NCBI GenBank assembly: GCA_964414415.1
Contig: CAYPWJ010000017.1
Location: forward strand, 1-30,300
Direction: 5' to 3'
Length of the DNA: 30,300 nt
DNA from: CAZESS01 sp964414415
GTDB taxonomy: Archaea > Thermoplasmatota > E2 > UBA202 > DSCA01
Shown here: positions 24,345 through 30,300 of the stretch, piece by piece
How the letters are laid out: the number at the start of each line of letters is the position of its first letter
Numbering within the stretch: position 1 is the first letter of the stretch
Position numbers and translations under genes: made by a program
The notes under the pieces: generated by a model
Told to the model about the DNA's origin: nothing
Database searches by the model: none
What the model saw: only the letters and a program-made list of their open reading frames with translations

Positions 24345-25022
24345 ATGCTCCTCGAGGAGAAGGGGATAACGTCGCCCTTCACTCTCGCCACCTGCGTCAT
24401 CACCGGCGGGCTGTTCCCGCTGCTTGGCGGGTTTTTTGCCTCTGCGACCGGCGCTGTTCCGCTGGCCGACCTGGCGTGGGGCGCGCTGGGGCTGACCGCC
24501 GTCGGTGGTTTTCTCGCTCATTACATGCTGTCGCATACCATCCACGACCTGTTCCACTATGAGCTGGAGGAACGAGCTACGCTGAGCAGGCGGACGTTGA
24601 AGCTGCTGCTTGTCGCCACCCTCCTCGTGCTGCTGGGCATCGCCGTGTATCTCACGCTGCAGGCGGGATGGCCGGTCATGGCGTTCGCCGTCGTCGGCGC
24701 TGCGGTGAGCATGTACGCGGAGGGGCTCTTCCACAGCGAGATACAGATGGCTCTCGGCGCCATGTTTCTCGTCATCGGCTCCTTTTATGTCCAGGTCGGC
24801 AGCCTGTATCACGGCCTTGAGGCGTTCGGCAGCATCAATGGCATGATATGGCTGAAGCTGGTGTTTCTGTCGCTCTTTGCGTTTTTCTCGCAGTACGGCT
24901 GGCTGCTCTTCTACCGGCTGGACGACTACGACTGGAGCCCCCGGATGCGCAACAAGAGCATCCTCATCGCCAAGATCGGTCTCCCCTTCCTCATCCTGGC
25001 GCTGGCACTGCCTGTGACGTAA
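24345..25022 (+). CDS. Polytopic membrane protein, divergent UbiA-like
   Basis: 225 residues with about seven hydrophobic helices. The ATG immediately follows the stop of the prenyl synthase with no spacer. HTIHDLFHYELEERATLSRR (65-84 region) sits where UbiA prenyltransferases have their first aspartate-rich motif, and EGLFHSEIQMALGAMFLVIG with SFYVQVGS resembles the UbiA segment 'GELAVGLGFGPLMVLGAYYVQ'. LDDYDWSPRMRNKS is a late acidic loop. The canonical NDxxDxxxD is absent and the protein is shorter than usual (about 280-300). I infer a UbiA-fold protein acting on a polyprenyl substrate; it could be inactive or use other ligands. Confidence 0.65.
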   Translation: MLLEEKGITSPFTLATCVITGGLFPLLGGFFASATGAVPLADLAWGALGLTAVGGFLAHYMLSHTIHDLFHYELEERATLSRRTLKLLLVATLLVLLGIAVYLTLQAGWPVMAFAVVGAAVSMYAEGLFHSEIQMALGAMFLVIGSFYVQVGSLYHGLEAFGSINGMIWLKLVFLSLFAFFSQYGWLLFYRLDDYDWSPRMRNKSILIAKIGLPFLILALALPVT

Positions 25023-25055
25023 CGGCGGGGCATGGATGCATCCGGGAGCGGAAAC

Positions 25056-25063
25056 CATATATA
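25056..25063 (+). promoter_or_regulatory. TATA box of the CrtC-like gene
   Basis: CATATATA is centred about 26 bases before the ATG at 25086. GGAGAGGTG directly before the ATG could serve as a ribosome-binding site if transcription from the upstream operon reads through. Confidence 0.6.
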
Positions 25064-25085
25064 GGTGGGGGTGTTAGGAGAGGTG

Positions 25086-26195
25086 ATGCGCGGACTTGTG
25101 GTTTTTGTTGCAGCTGTCGTGATTGTCAGCGGTGCCGGGCTCACCGCAGAGGTGCAGCAGCCGGTTGACAGCGTGGTAGAGCAGCCGTCTGGAGACCCCA
25201 CGGACCCGGCGACGGCGGATGGCGATGACGGCGTCGACGATGCGGCTCACTTCAAGTATTACCAGAACGACAGCGATATCTCGCGCTGGTACGAGTGGTG
25301 GTACCTCAACGTCAAGGCGGAGAGCGGCCACCGGCTGCTCGTCGAGTTTTTTACCTTTGGCGACCTGAACAATCCGGCGGCGTCGGCTGTCGGCGTGGTC
25401 ATGCTCTTCATGGACGAGGACGGCTCCACCTACAAGAGCCTGAAAAGCTATCCGGGTATCCCCTATACGCTGAGCTACGAGCGGTGCAACGTCTACATCG
25501 ACGGCAACCGCTTCGTCCGGCGTGACGACGGCAGCTACGACGTCACCTACACCAACCACCTGCAGCAGGTCCACGTGGATCTCCACCTGTCGGGGCTCAC
25601 GGAGCCTATCTCCGGCCGGGAGAGCCAGCTGAACGATCGGGAATGGATGAGCTGGAACGCGGCTGTTCCGGCGGGCGAGGTGCAGGGGACCGTTCGGTTC
25701 CGCGACGAGGGTGAGCTGCGCCGCTACGACATGGCGGGCGTTGGATACCACGACCACAACTGGGGTATCTCCCGGAAGCTGCCGCTGCAGTGGGACTGGG
25801 GCGAGTTCACCGACCCGTCGGTGCCGGCGAGCTTTGTATATGGCGCAGCGAAGATAGGTGGCGGGTCCTACGAGCACGGCGGCGTGCACTTCACCACCGA
25901 GACCGAGGAATGGGTGATCCCCATGTCAAACGTCAGCATCGCGTACCGCAGGTGGAGGGACATCGCTGGCGTGGCCAAGCCAACCGTCATCGACATCACG
26001 GGCGCCAACGGCAGCTTTTCTGTCGATGCCACAGTGCGGCTGCACCGCTACTATATGGTGGCCGGCACAGGGCTGTTCGGGATGCCCTACCTTGTCGGGT
26101 CGCTCACCGGCGACATTCACGCCGGCGGCCGGCACTACGAGCTCTCCAGCGTCATCGGCTTCTACGAGCATCATTACTTCTCCCCGTTCGGCTAA
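25086..26195 (+). CDS. Secreted CrtC/AttH-like lipocalin-fold protein (carotenoid 1,2-hydratase family)
   Basis: 369 residues. The N-terminus MRGLVVFVAAVVIVSGAGL is a signal peptide; an acidic low-complexity linker (about 25-55) follows. The body has hallmark motifs of the hydroxyneurosporene synthase/AttH fold: WYEWWYLN near 70, VEFFTFGD, and GVGYHDHNWG near 220, which holds the His/Asp residues implicated in hydration of carotenoid double bonds. Known CrtC enzymes add water to lycopene or neurosporene; many relatives have other or unknown roles. Export to the outer face of the membrane and location after a prenyl synthase and a UbiA-like protein suggest action on an isoprenoid. It has its own promoter but lies on the same strand 63 bases after the UbiA-like gene. 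Confidence 0.75.
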   Translation: MRGLVVFVAAVVIVSGAGLTAEVQQPVDSVVEQPSGDPTDPATADGDDGVDDAAHFKYYQNDSDISRWYEWWYLNVKAESGHRLLVEFFTFGDLNNPAASAVGVVMLFMDEDGSTYKSLKSYPGIPYTLSYERCNVYIDGNRFVRRDDGSYDVTYTNHLQQVHVDLHLSGLTEPISGRESQLNDREWMSWNAAVPAGEVQGTVRFRDEGELRRYDMAGVGYHDHNWGISRKLPLQWDWGEFTDPSVPASFVYGAAKIGGGSYEHGGVHFTTETEEWVIPMSNVSIAYRRWRDIAGVAKPTVIDITGANGSFSVDATVRLHRYYMVAGTGLFGMPYLVGSLTGDIHAGGRHYELSSVIGFYEHHYFSPFG

Positions 26196-26327
26196 AATGG
26201 AAACAGTAATAAAGCCTCGCTGAATATCGCGCTGAGGGCGGGGCCGAAAAGACGGATTTGCCTCCATATTTTCAGGCCCCGGCCTCTCCTTTTCACCCTG
26301 CTGCTTTACCTGGCTGTCGGGAACGCG

Positions 26328-28001
26328 TTAAAACAGACCGTGCATGGTGCCGTCGTCGTCCAGATCCATGTTCTCAGCCGCAGGCCGCCGCGGCAGTCCG
26401 GGCATCGTCGTGATCTTCCCGGTGATGGGCACCAGGAAGCCGGCACCGGCGGATATCCGTATCTGCTTGATGGTTATCTTGAAGTCATCAGGCCGGCCTT
26501 TCAGGGCTGCGTCGTCAGACAGCGAGTACGGCGTCTTCGCCATGCAGATGAGCAGGTCTTCAAGCCCGAGTTTTTTGATGATGCGGATGTCGTCCTCCGC
26601 GGTGACCGTATACACCACCGTGTCGGCGCCGTACATCTCGCGGGCAATGACCTCGATCTTGTCCTTCACGTCCATCTCTGTCTCATACAGATACGACAGC
26701 GACGCGCGGCGGTTGTGGATGACGTCGACCACCTTGCCGGCCAGCTCCACGCCGCCCTTGCCTCCCTCCGCCCAGACGTCGGCGACGGCGAACGGCAGGT
26801 CGCGTTGCTCGCAGAACGACTCCACCATCGCTATCTCCTCGTCGGTGTCGCTGGAGAACCGGTTGAGCGCCACGACGACCGGCACGTTGAACAGCGAAAC
26901 ATTTTCGACGTGCTTCTCAAGGTTCGCCAGGCCTCGCCGGACGGCCTCGACGTCGCGCTGCCCGGCGTAGGCCTCCTCCTGGGACATGCCGCCGTGGACC
27001 TTGAGCGCCCGGATGGAGACGACCATCACGGCTGCATCGGGAGAGAGCCCCTGCCGGCAGACGATATCGAAGAACTTCTCGGCGCCGAGGTCGCTGCCGA
27101 ACCCGGCTTCGGTGACGAAGTAGTCAGCCACCTTCAGGCCGAGCTGGGTCGCCATCAGGCTGTTGGTGCCGTGGGCGATGTTGGCGAACGGACCGCCGTG
27201 GACGAACGCCGGCACGTGCTCGACGGTCTGCACCAGGTTGGGATGCAGTGCATCTCTGAGCAGCATCGCCATCGCACCCACCGCGTTGAGGTCTGCGGCG
27301 GTGACGGGCTCCTCCTCGTAGGTATACGCGGCGATGATCTTCGACAGTCGCTGCTTCAGCTCGTCGATGCTCCGCGAGAGGCACAGGATGGCCATGACCT
27401 CCGACGCGGCGGTGATAGAAAACGAGTCCTGATGCGGGATGCCGTCCACCGGCCGGCCGAGGCCCACCACCGTATTGCGCAGGTTTCGGTCGTTCATGTC
27501 CAGGACGCGCGGCCAGACGATGTACCGGGGGTCGATGTGGAACGCGTCACCCTGATAGATGTGGTTATCCAGCATCGCCGACAGCAGGTTATGCGCCGCG
27601 GTGATGGCAGCCAGGTCGCCGGTGAAATGCAGGTTGACGTCCTCCATCGGCAGCACCTGCGAGTACCCGCCGCCGGTCCCCCCGCCCTTAACACCCATCG
27701 TCGGGCCGAGCGACGGCTCACGGATGGCCAGCGCTGTTTTTTTGCCGAGGCGGGCGAGCGCCTGCGCCAGACCGACGGTCATCGTGGTCTTGCCCTCGCC
27801 TTCATGCGTCGGCGTGATCGTCGTCACCAGGATGAGCTTGCCGTCCTCGTTGTCCTGGACGCGCTCCCAGATGTCCGGCGAGACCTTGGACTTGTGGCGC
27901 CCCCATGGAATCAGCTCGTCGCTCCTGATGTCGATGCGCTTCGCTATTTCCTCGACTGGCTCCAGTTCCGTCGCCCGTGCTATCTCCAAATCGGACTTCA
28001 T
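26328..28001 (-). CDS. fhs: Formate-tetrahydrofolate ligase
   Basis: 557-residue formyltetrahydrofolate synthetase, the normal length. It uses ATP to join formate to tetrahydrofolate. Motifs: TPTHEGEGKTT (P-loop), EPSLGPTMGVKGGGTGGGYSQ region, HFTGDLAAITAAHNLL, HGGPFANIAHGTNS, and the closing KITTMPGLPRRPAAENMDL. It is the third gene of an overlapping run with the cyclodeaminase-type and formiminotransferase genes, so N10-formyl-THF may be made or, in reverse, turned into ATP and formate during formiminoglutamate breakdown. The start overlaps the preceding gene by 4 bases. It is convergent with the CrtC-like gene across 132 bases. Confidence 0.96.
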   Translation of the reverse strand: MKSDLEIARATELEPVEEIAKRIDIRSDELIPWGRHKSKVSPDIWERVQDNEDGKLILVTTITPTHEGEGKTTMTVGLAQALARLGKKTALAIREPSLGPTMGVKGGGTGGGYSQVLPMEDVNLHFTGDLAAITAAHNLLSAMLDNHIYQGDAFHIDPRYIVWPRVLDMNDRNLRNTVVGLGRPVDGIPHQDSFSITAASEVMAILCLSRSIDELKQRLSKIIAAYTYEEEPVTAADLNAVGAMAMLLRDALHPNLVQTVEHVPAFVHGGPFANIAHGTNSLMATQLGLKVADYFVTEAGFGSDLGAEKFFDIVCRQGLSPDAAVMVVSIRALKVHGGMSQEEAYAGQRDVEAVRRGLANLEKHVENVSLFNVPVVVALNRFSSDTDEEIAMVESFCEQRDLPFAVADVWAEGGKGGVELAGKVVDVIHNRRASLSYLYETEMDVKDKIEVIAREMYGADTVVYTVTAEDDIRIIKKLGLEDLLICMAKTPYSLSDDAALKGRPDDFKITIKQIRISAGAGFLVPITGKITTMPGLPRRPAAENMDLDDDGTMHGLF

Positions 28002-28609
28002 AGCGCCTCATCTACGATGACGCGGGTCGCCTGCAGCTGTTCCTCCGCCCGCGATGTCAGCTGCTCCGTTCTGTCGGCCATCTCGCTGCAAAAGCCCTCG
28101 TCCTCGATGCCGCCGAGGTTGACGCTGACGTTGTAGAGCGCTGCATGCAGCGCAGCGTGGGCGAGCAGCGCCGCGGTGCCCGCGTCGGTGACCGAGTGCT
28201 GGTTGCCCTTCCTGGCGACGGGCTCGGCGTGCTGCAGCACCTCCATGCAGCGCTCCGCGGTCTTCATGGGCACCTCCGCCGCCTGCTTCGATGCCTCCTG
28301 GATTGCCTGGCTTCGCTCGTCGCCCTTCGGTTGCTTGAAGGCGGCCATGACGGCGTCGAAGGCAGCTGCATCGTCATCGGCAAGTTCGAGCAACCGGGCT
28401 CGTAGCTCTGCCAGTTCCTCGCGGTGCTCCTCAATCTCGTCCTCCACGTCTGCATAGCGGTCCTTGCCGATGGTCAGGTTGCAGACCATCTCTGCCAGCG
28501 CTGCCGCGGTGGCGCCAGTGACGGCGGCGGCGCTGCCGCCGCCCGGCGTGGGGCTCCCGGATGCCAAGTCATCGATGAAGTGCCGGATCGTGGCGTCGGC
28601 GAAGCTCAT
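27998..28609 (-). CDS. fchA: Formimino-THF cyclodeaminase / methenyl-THF cyclohydrolase family protein (FTCD C-domain-like)
   Basis: 203 residues, matching the stand-alone FTCD_C family. The N-terminal SPTPGGGSAAAVTGATAAAL motif is characteristic; the rest is helical (AELRARLLELADDDAAAF, LLAHAALHAALYNVSVNL). The family releases ammonia from 5-formimino-THF to give 5,10-methenyl-THF or opens methenyl-THF to 10-formyl-THF. It overlaps both neighbours by 4 bases, between the transferase that supplies formimino-THF and the ligase that uses formyl-THF, so it probably links the two. Confidence 0.9.
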   Translation of the reverse strand: MSFADATIRHFIDDLASGSPTPGGGSAAAVTGATAAALAEMVCNLTIGKDRYADVEDEIEEHREELAELRARLLELADDDAAAFDAVMAAFKQPKGDERSQAIQEASKQAAEVPMKTAERCMEVLQHAEPVARKGNQHSVTDAGTAALLAHAALHAALYNVSVNLGGIEDEGFCSEMADRTEQLTSRAEEQLQATRVIVDEAL

Positions 28610-29508
28610 GCGAGGTCCTCCATCATCCGCTGCTCGAGCACCTGTCCGGGGTCGAAGTCCTCCAGCCGGAGGTAGTGGTCAGCCACGTCGAGCAACGCCT
28701 CCATCGGCAGCAGCCCGATGAGCTCGCTGCCGACGACCGTGACGCCGTAGCGGGCGGCCTCGTGTTTGATGGTCTCGAAGACGCGGAAGAGCGGCGTCCC
28801 GCGGTAGTTGACCATGTTCATGGAGACCTGGACGATGCCGCGCTCCTTTATCTCGAAGCCCATGGCCTTCACGTGCCGGTAGCCGCCTGAGGAATGGCGG
28901 ACCGCGCGGGCGATGTCGTTGGCCACCTCGACGTCGTCGGTGTCCAGGTTGACGTTGAAGGCGATGAGGAAAAACCGGGCGCCGACCGCGGTGGCGCCGG
29001 CGGTGGGATGGATTTTGTTGGGGCCGTAGTCGGGCTTCCTGTCGGGGTCGCTGCCGACGGCGTCGCGGAGCCCCTCGAACTCGCCTCTGCGGATGTTCGC
29101 CAGGTTTTTCCGCTCGGGCCTGGTGGCTGCCTCCTCGTAGAGATAGCAGGGAACACCTGCCTTGTCGGCAAACGTTTGGGCGAAGTCATTGGCCAGCTCG
29201 ATGCAGTCCTCCATCGATGCATCCATGAGCGGGATGAAGGGAACGACGTCCACGGCACCCATTCGGGGGTGCTCGCCGCTGTGCTCGGTCATGTCGATGA
29301 GCTCGATCGCTTTATAAGCCATGGCAAGCGCAGCGTCTTTGACCGCCTTGGGAGCACCGATAAACGTGACGTCGGTACGGTTGTGGTCTGCATCCGGCGA
29401 TTGGTCGAGCACCTTTACCTCGTAGCCCTCCAGTTCGCCGATGATCTGGTCGATGACGTCCTGGCGCTTCCCTTCGCTGAAGTTTGGAACACACTCTATC
29501 AGTTTCAT
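28606..29508 (-). CDS. Glutamate formiminotransferase
   Basis: 300 residues, equal to the formiminotransferase domain of FTCD. It moves the formimino group of N-formimino-L-glutamate (from histidine breakdown) to tetrahydrofolate. Recognisable: IECVPNFSEGKR at the start, DADHNRTDVTFIG, EHSGEHPRMGAVDVVPF with the catalytic His region, and GPNKIHPTAGATAVGARFFL. The ATG at 29508 is preferred to the GTG at 29514; GAGGTG about five bases upstream can serve as a ribosome-binding site. First gene of the three-gene folate operon. No histidine ammonia-lyase or urocanase is visible in the window. Confidence 0.93.
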   Translation of the reverse strand: MKLIECVPNFSEGKRQDVIDQIIGELEGYEVKVLDQSPDADHNRTDVTFIGAPKAVKDAALAMAYKAIELIDMTEHSGEHPRMGAVDVVPFIPLMDASMEDCIELANDFAQTFADKAGVPCYLYEEAATRPERKNLANIRRGEFEGLRDAVGSDPDRKPDYGPNKIHPTAGATAVGARFFLIAFNVNLDTDDVEVANDIARAVRHSSGGYRHVKAMGFEIKERGIVQVSMNMVNYRGTPLFRVFETIKHEAARYGVTVVGSELIGLLPMEALLDVADHYLRLEDFDPGQVLEQRMMEDLA

Positions 29509-29539
29509 CTGCACACCTCAAGGGTAAATATACGCCGGT

Positions 29540-29547
29540 GTTTTAAG
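29540..29547 (-). promoter_or_regulatory. Possible TATA box of the folate operon
   Basis: CTTAAAAC on the minus strand lies about 35 bases before the ATG at 29508 and would give a leader of about 10 bases that includes GAGGTG. A second AT-rich element (TATATTTA, about 29524-29531) is closer and could be used instead, giving no leader. Confidence 0.35.
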
Positions 29548-29560
29548 CCTTTCTTTGCCG

Positions 29561-30106
29561 TTACTCCAGCGAGAAGAGCTCCTGCGGCGCGAGCTCGTCG
29601 AACTTGGCGGTCGCCCGGATGACGCCGTCCTCGCGCACCAGGTAGCCCTCCTCCTCGTATTCCTCCAGGATGTGCGTGATGACCTCTTTTTCCCCCATGA
29701 TTTCCCGTTCCAGTTCATCCAGGTTGACCCGGCCGCGGAGGCGAAGGCTCACCAGCACGATCATCAACACGACCATGACGATGTCCTTGGCCAGCACCTT
29801 CTCCCCGATGTAGTCCTCGACGCTCTCCGGGGTGTCCGCCATCCGCCATCCGAGCAGAAAAAAGCCGTCGATGAGGAGGCGGCCGGCCCAGGTCAGCCGG
29901 TAGCGTCCCTCCGGCTTCTCGATGAAATGCATCTCCTGCAGCGCGGATAGCGCCCGATTAAACGTGGCGGTCGGGATATCTGTCTCGTCCTGCAGCTCCT
30001 TCCACCTGATATCCTCCTGCTCCCGCAGCACCGTCAGGATGACGATGACGTTTTCGCGCAGCAGCCGAAACATCTTGTAGACCGCGTCCTGGCTTTCGTC
30101 GTTCAT
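29561..30106 (-). CDS. Helix-turn-helix transcription regulator, possibly two winged-helix domains
   Basis: 181 residues. The N-terminal domain (about 10-80) is a winged helix: VIVILTVLREQEDIRWKELQ, then DIPTATFNRALSALQEMHFI as the recognition region, then EGRYRLTWAGRLL as the wing. A hydrophobic helix, DIVMVVLMIVLVSLRLRG, near 108-125 could be a dimer helix or the first helix of a second winged-helix unit (REIMGEKEVITHILEEYEEE, then GYLVREDGVIRAT). The start is set by a TATA box 25 bases upstream. It is on the same strand as the folate operon, 52 bases ahead of it, and might regulate it; the ligand is unknown. Confidence 0.75.
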   Translation of the reverse strand: MNDESQDAVYKMFRLLRENVIVILTVLREQEDIRWKELQDETDIPTATFNRALSALQEMHFIEKPEGRYRLTWAGRLLIDGFFLLGWRMADTPESVEDYIGEKVLAKDIVMVVLMIVLVSLRLRGRVNLDELEREIMGEKEVITHILEEYEEEGYLVREDGVIRATAKFDELAPQELFSLE

Positions 30107-30126
30107 CGCACTGCCAACATCTGTGC

Positions 30127-30135
30127 TTTAATAAA
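30127..30135 (-). promoter_or_regulatory. TATA box of the HTH regulator gene
   Basis: TTTATTAAA on the minus strand is centred about 25 bases before the ATG at 30106; leaderless transcript expected. Confidence 0.55.
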
Positions 30136-30216
30136 CCTTGCCGCCCTCGGCGTGGTGATGTAGATTGATTGGTTTAAATGTTCGTTCTTTCCTCACTGGA
30201 AGCAGCCGGCAGGAGG

Positions 30217-30300
30217 TCAGGCGGTGACCACCGCCTGCCGAGCCACGGCAGGCTGCGGCGATGGCGGCAACGTTTCGTCCATCACCATGCCCAGTTCGAA
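30217..30300 (-). CDS. C-terminus of an unidentified protein entering from the right edge
   Basis: The minus frame is open from the window edge to a TGA at 30217-30219 and encodes 27 residues (FELGMVMDETLPP, then SPQPAVARQAVVTA). The start of the stretch looks like folded protein and the end like a loose tail. Too short to identify. The stop codon lies inside a perfect inverted repeat. Confidence 0.35.
   Translation of the reverse strand, partial: FELGMVMDETLPPSPQPAVARQAVVTA
30218..30251. repeat. Two overlapping, mutually exclusive GC hairpins
   Basis: CAGGCGGT (30218-30225) and ACCGCCTG (30230-30237) form a perfect 8-base stem with a 4-base loop. CTGCCG (30235-30240) and CGGCAG (30246-30251) form a second stem of 6 bases with a 5-base loop that shares three bases with the first, so only one can form at a time. 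Confidence 0.4.

Noticed and set aside
23553..25058. A 501-codon open frame on the minus strand opposite the prenyl synthase and UbiA-like genes
   Set aside because: Antisense shadow of two genes with clear motifs or membrane pattern; composition is Arg/Val/Asp/His-rich with no recognisable domain.
26196..26327. GGGGCC and GGCCCC arms in the spacer between the CrtC-like and fhs genes
   Set aside because: Only six bases with a long loop in a GC-rich convergent spacer; not enough to call a terminator or riboswitch.
26340..28136. A 598-codon open frame on the plus strand opposite fhs and fchA
   Set aside because: It is the antisense of two certain genes; its His/Asp/Arg-rich composition is what a GC-rich complementary strand gives, and it has no family motif.
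1..30300. CRISPR arrays, insertion sequences, integrase or toxin-antitoxin genes
   Set aside because: No regularly spaced direct repeats, transposase motifs or paired small toxin-like frames were found by reading both strands.

Overview
The window is a GC-rich, gene-dense piece of archaeal chromosome. Archaeal marks are a Hel308 helicase, Dph2 diphthamide synthase, an archaeal-type phosphoglycerate mutase, an MfnA-type decarboxylase, a geranylgeranyl-diphosphate-type prenyl synthase, a tetraether-synthase-like radical SAM protein, a tRNA without encoded CCA, and AT-rich TATA boxes about 25-28 bases before many start codons, as expected for leaderless transcripts. Folate-type one-carbon genes, MfnA, secreted peptidases and an N-glycosylated surface protein fit a euryarchaeon, perhaps Thermoplasmatota. 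That placement is inference; no rRNA marker is present.

Layout. 1-1977 (-): hel308, cut by the window edge. 2062-6660 (+): a six-gene run with 4-base or longer overlaps: IMPase-family phosphatase, NAD kinase, JAMM metalloprotease, MfnA decarboxylase, phosphoribosyltransferase, Dph2. 6661-8535 (-): Ig-like surface glycoprotein, convergent with dph2 with no spacer. 8653-10613 (+): B12-type radical SAM enzyme and a possible TraB-like protein. 10657-11973 (+): cyclic 2,3-diphosphoglycerate synthetase-like P-loop protein. 12078-13655 (+): secreted metallopeptidase with calcium-loop repeats. 13677-about 14142 (-): remains of a broken gene. 14164-15009 (+): ten-helix DMT transporter. 15138-17105 (+): secreted gingipain-family (C25) peptidase. 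17193-17558 (+): small membrane protein. 17630-19054 (+): radical SAM/SPASM protein whose catalytic Cys motif lies in a shifted frame. 19128-20336 (-): apgM. 20385-20606 (-): small winged-helix protein. 20723-21115 (-): membrane protein. 21304-21378 (+): tRNA-Arg(UCG). 21444-23120 (-): tetraether-synthase-like radical SAM protein, divergent from 23367-26195 (+): prenyl diphosphate synthase, UbiA-like membrane protein and secreted CrtC-like protein. 26328-29508 (-): formate-THF ligase, FchA/FTCD cyclodeaminase-type protein and glutamate formiminotransferase. 29561-30106 (-): helix-turn-helix regulator. 30217-30300 (-): C-terminus of a gene entering from the right.

How the genes work together. 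The 2062-6660 run joins NAD(P) balance (phosphatase plus kinase, fused in some methanogens), beta-alanine or tyramine formation, purine salvage and translation-factor modification. The 21444-26195 block looks like an isoprenoid or membrane-lipid neighbourhood: one enzyme to make the prenyl chain, a possible prenyl-transfer membrane protein, an exported CrtC/AttH-fold protein, and a radical SAM enzyme related to the one that joins two archaeal lipid tails. This is the best candidate here for a poorly described system. The 26328-29508 operon moves formyl and formimino groups onto tetrahydrofolate. Two secreted peptidases and the Ig-like glycoprotein indicate an active cell surface and peptide scavenging.
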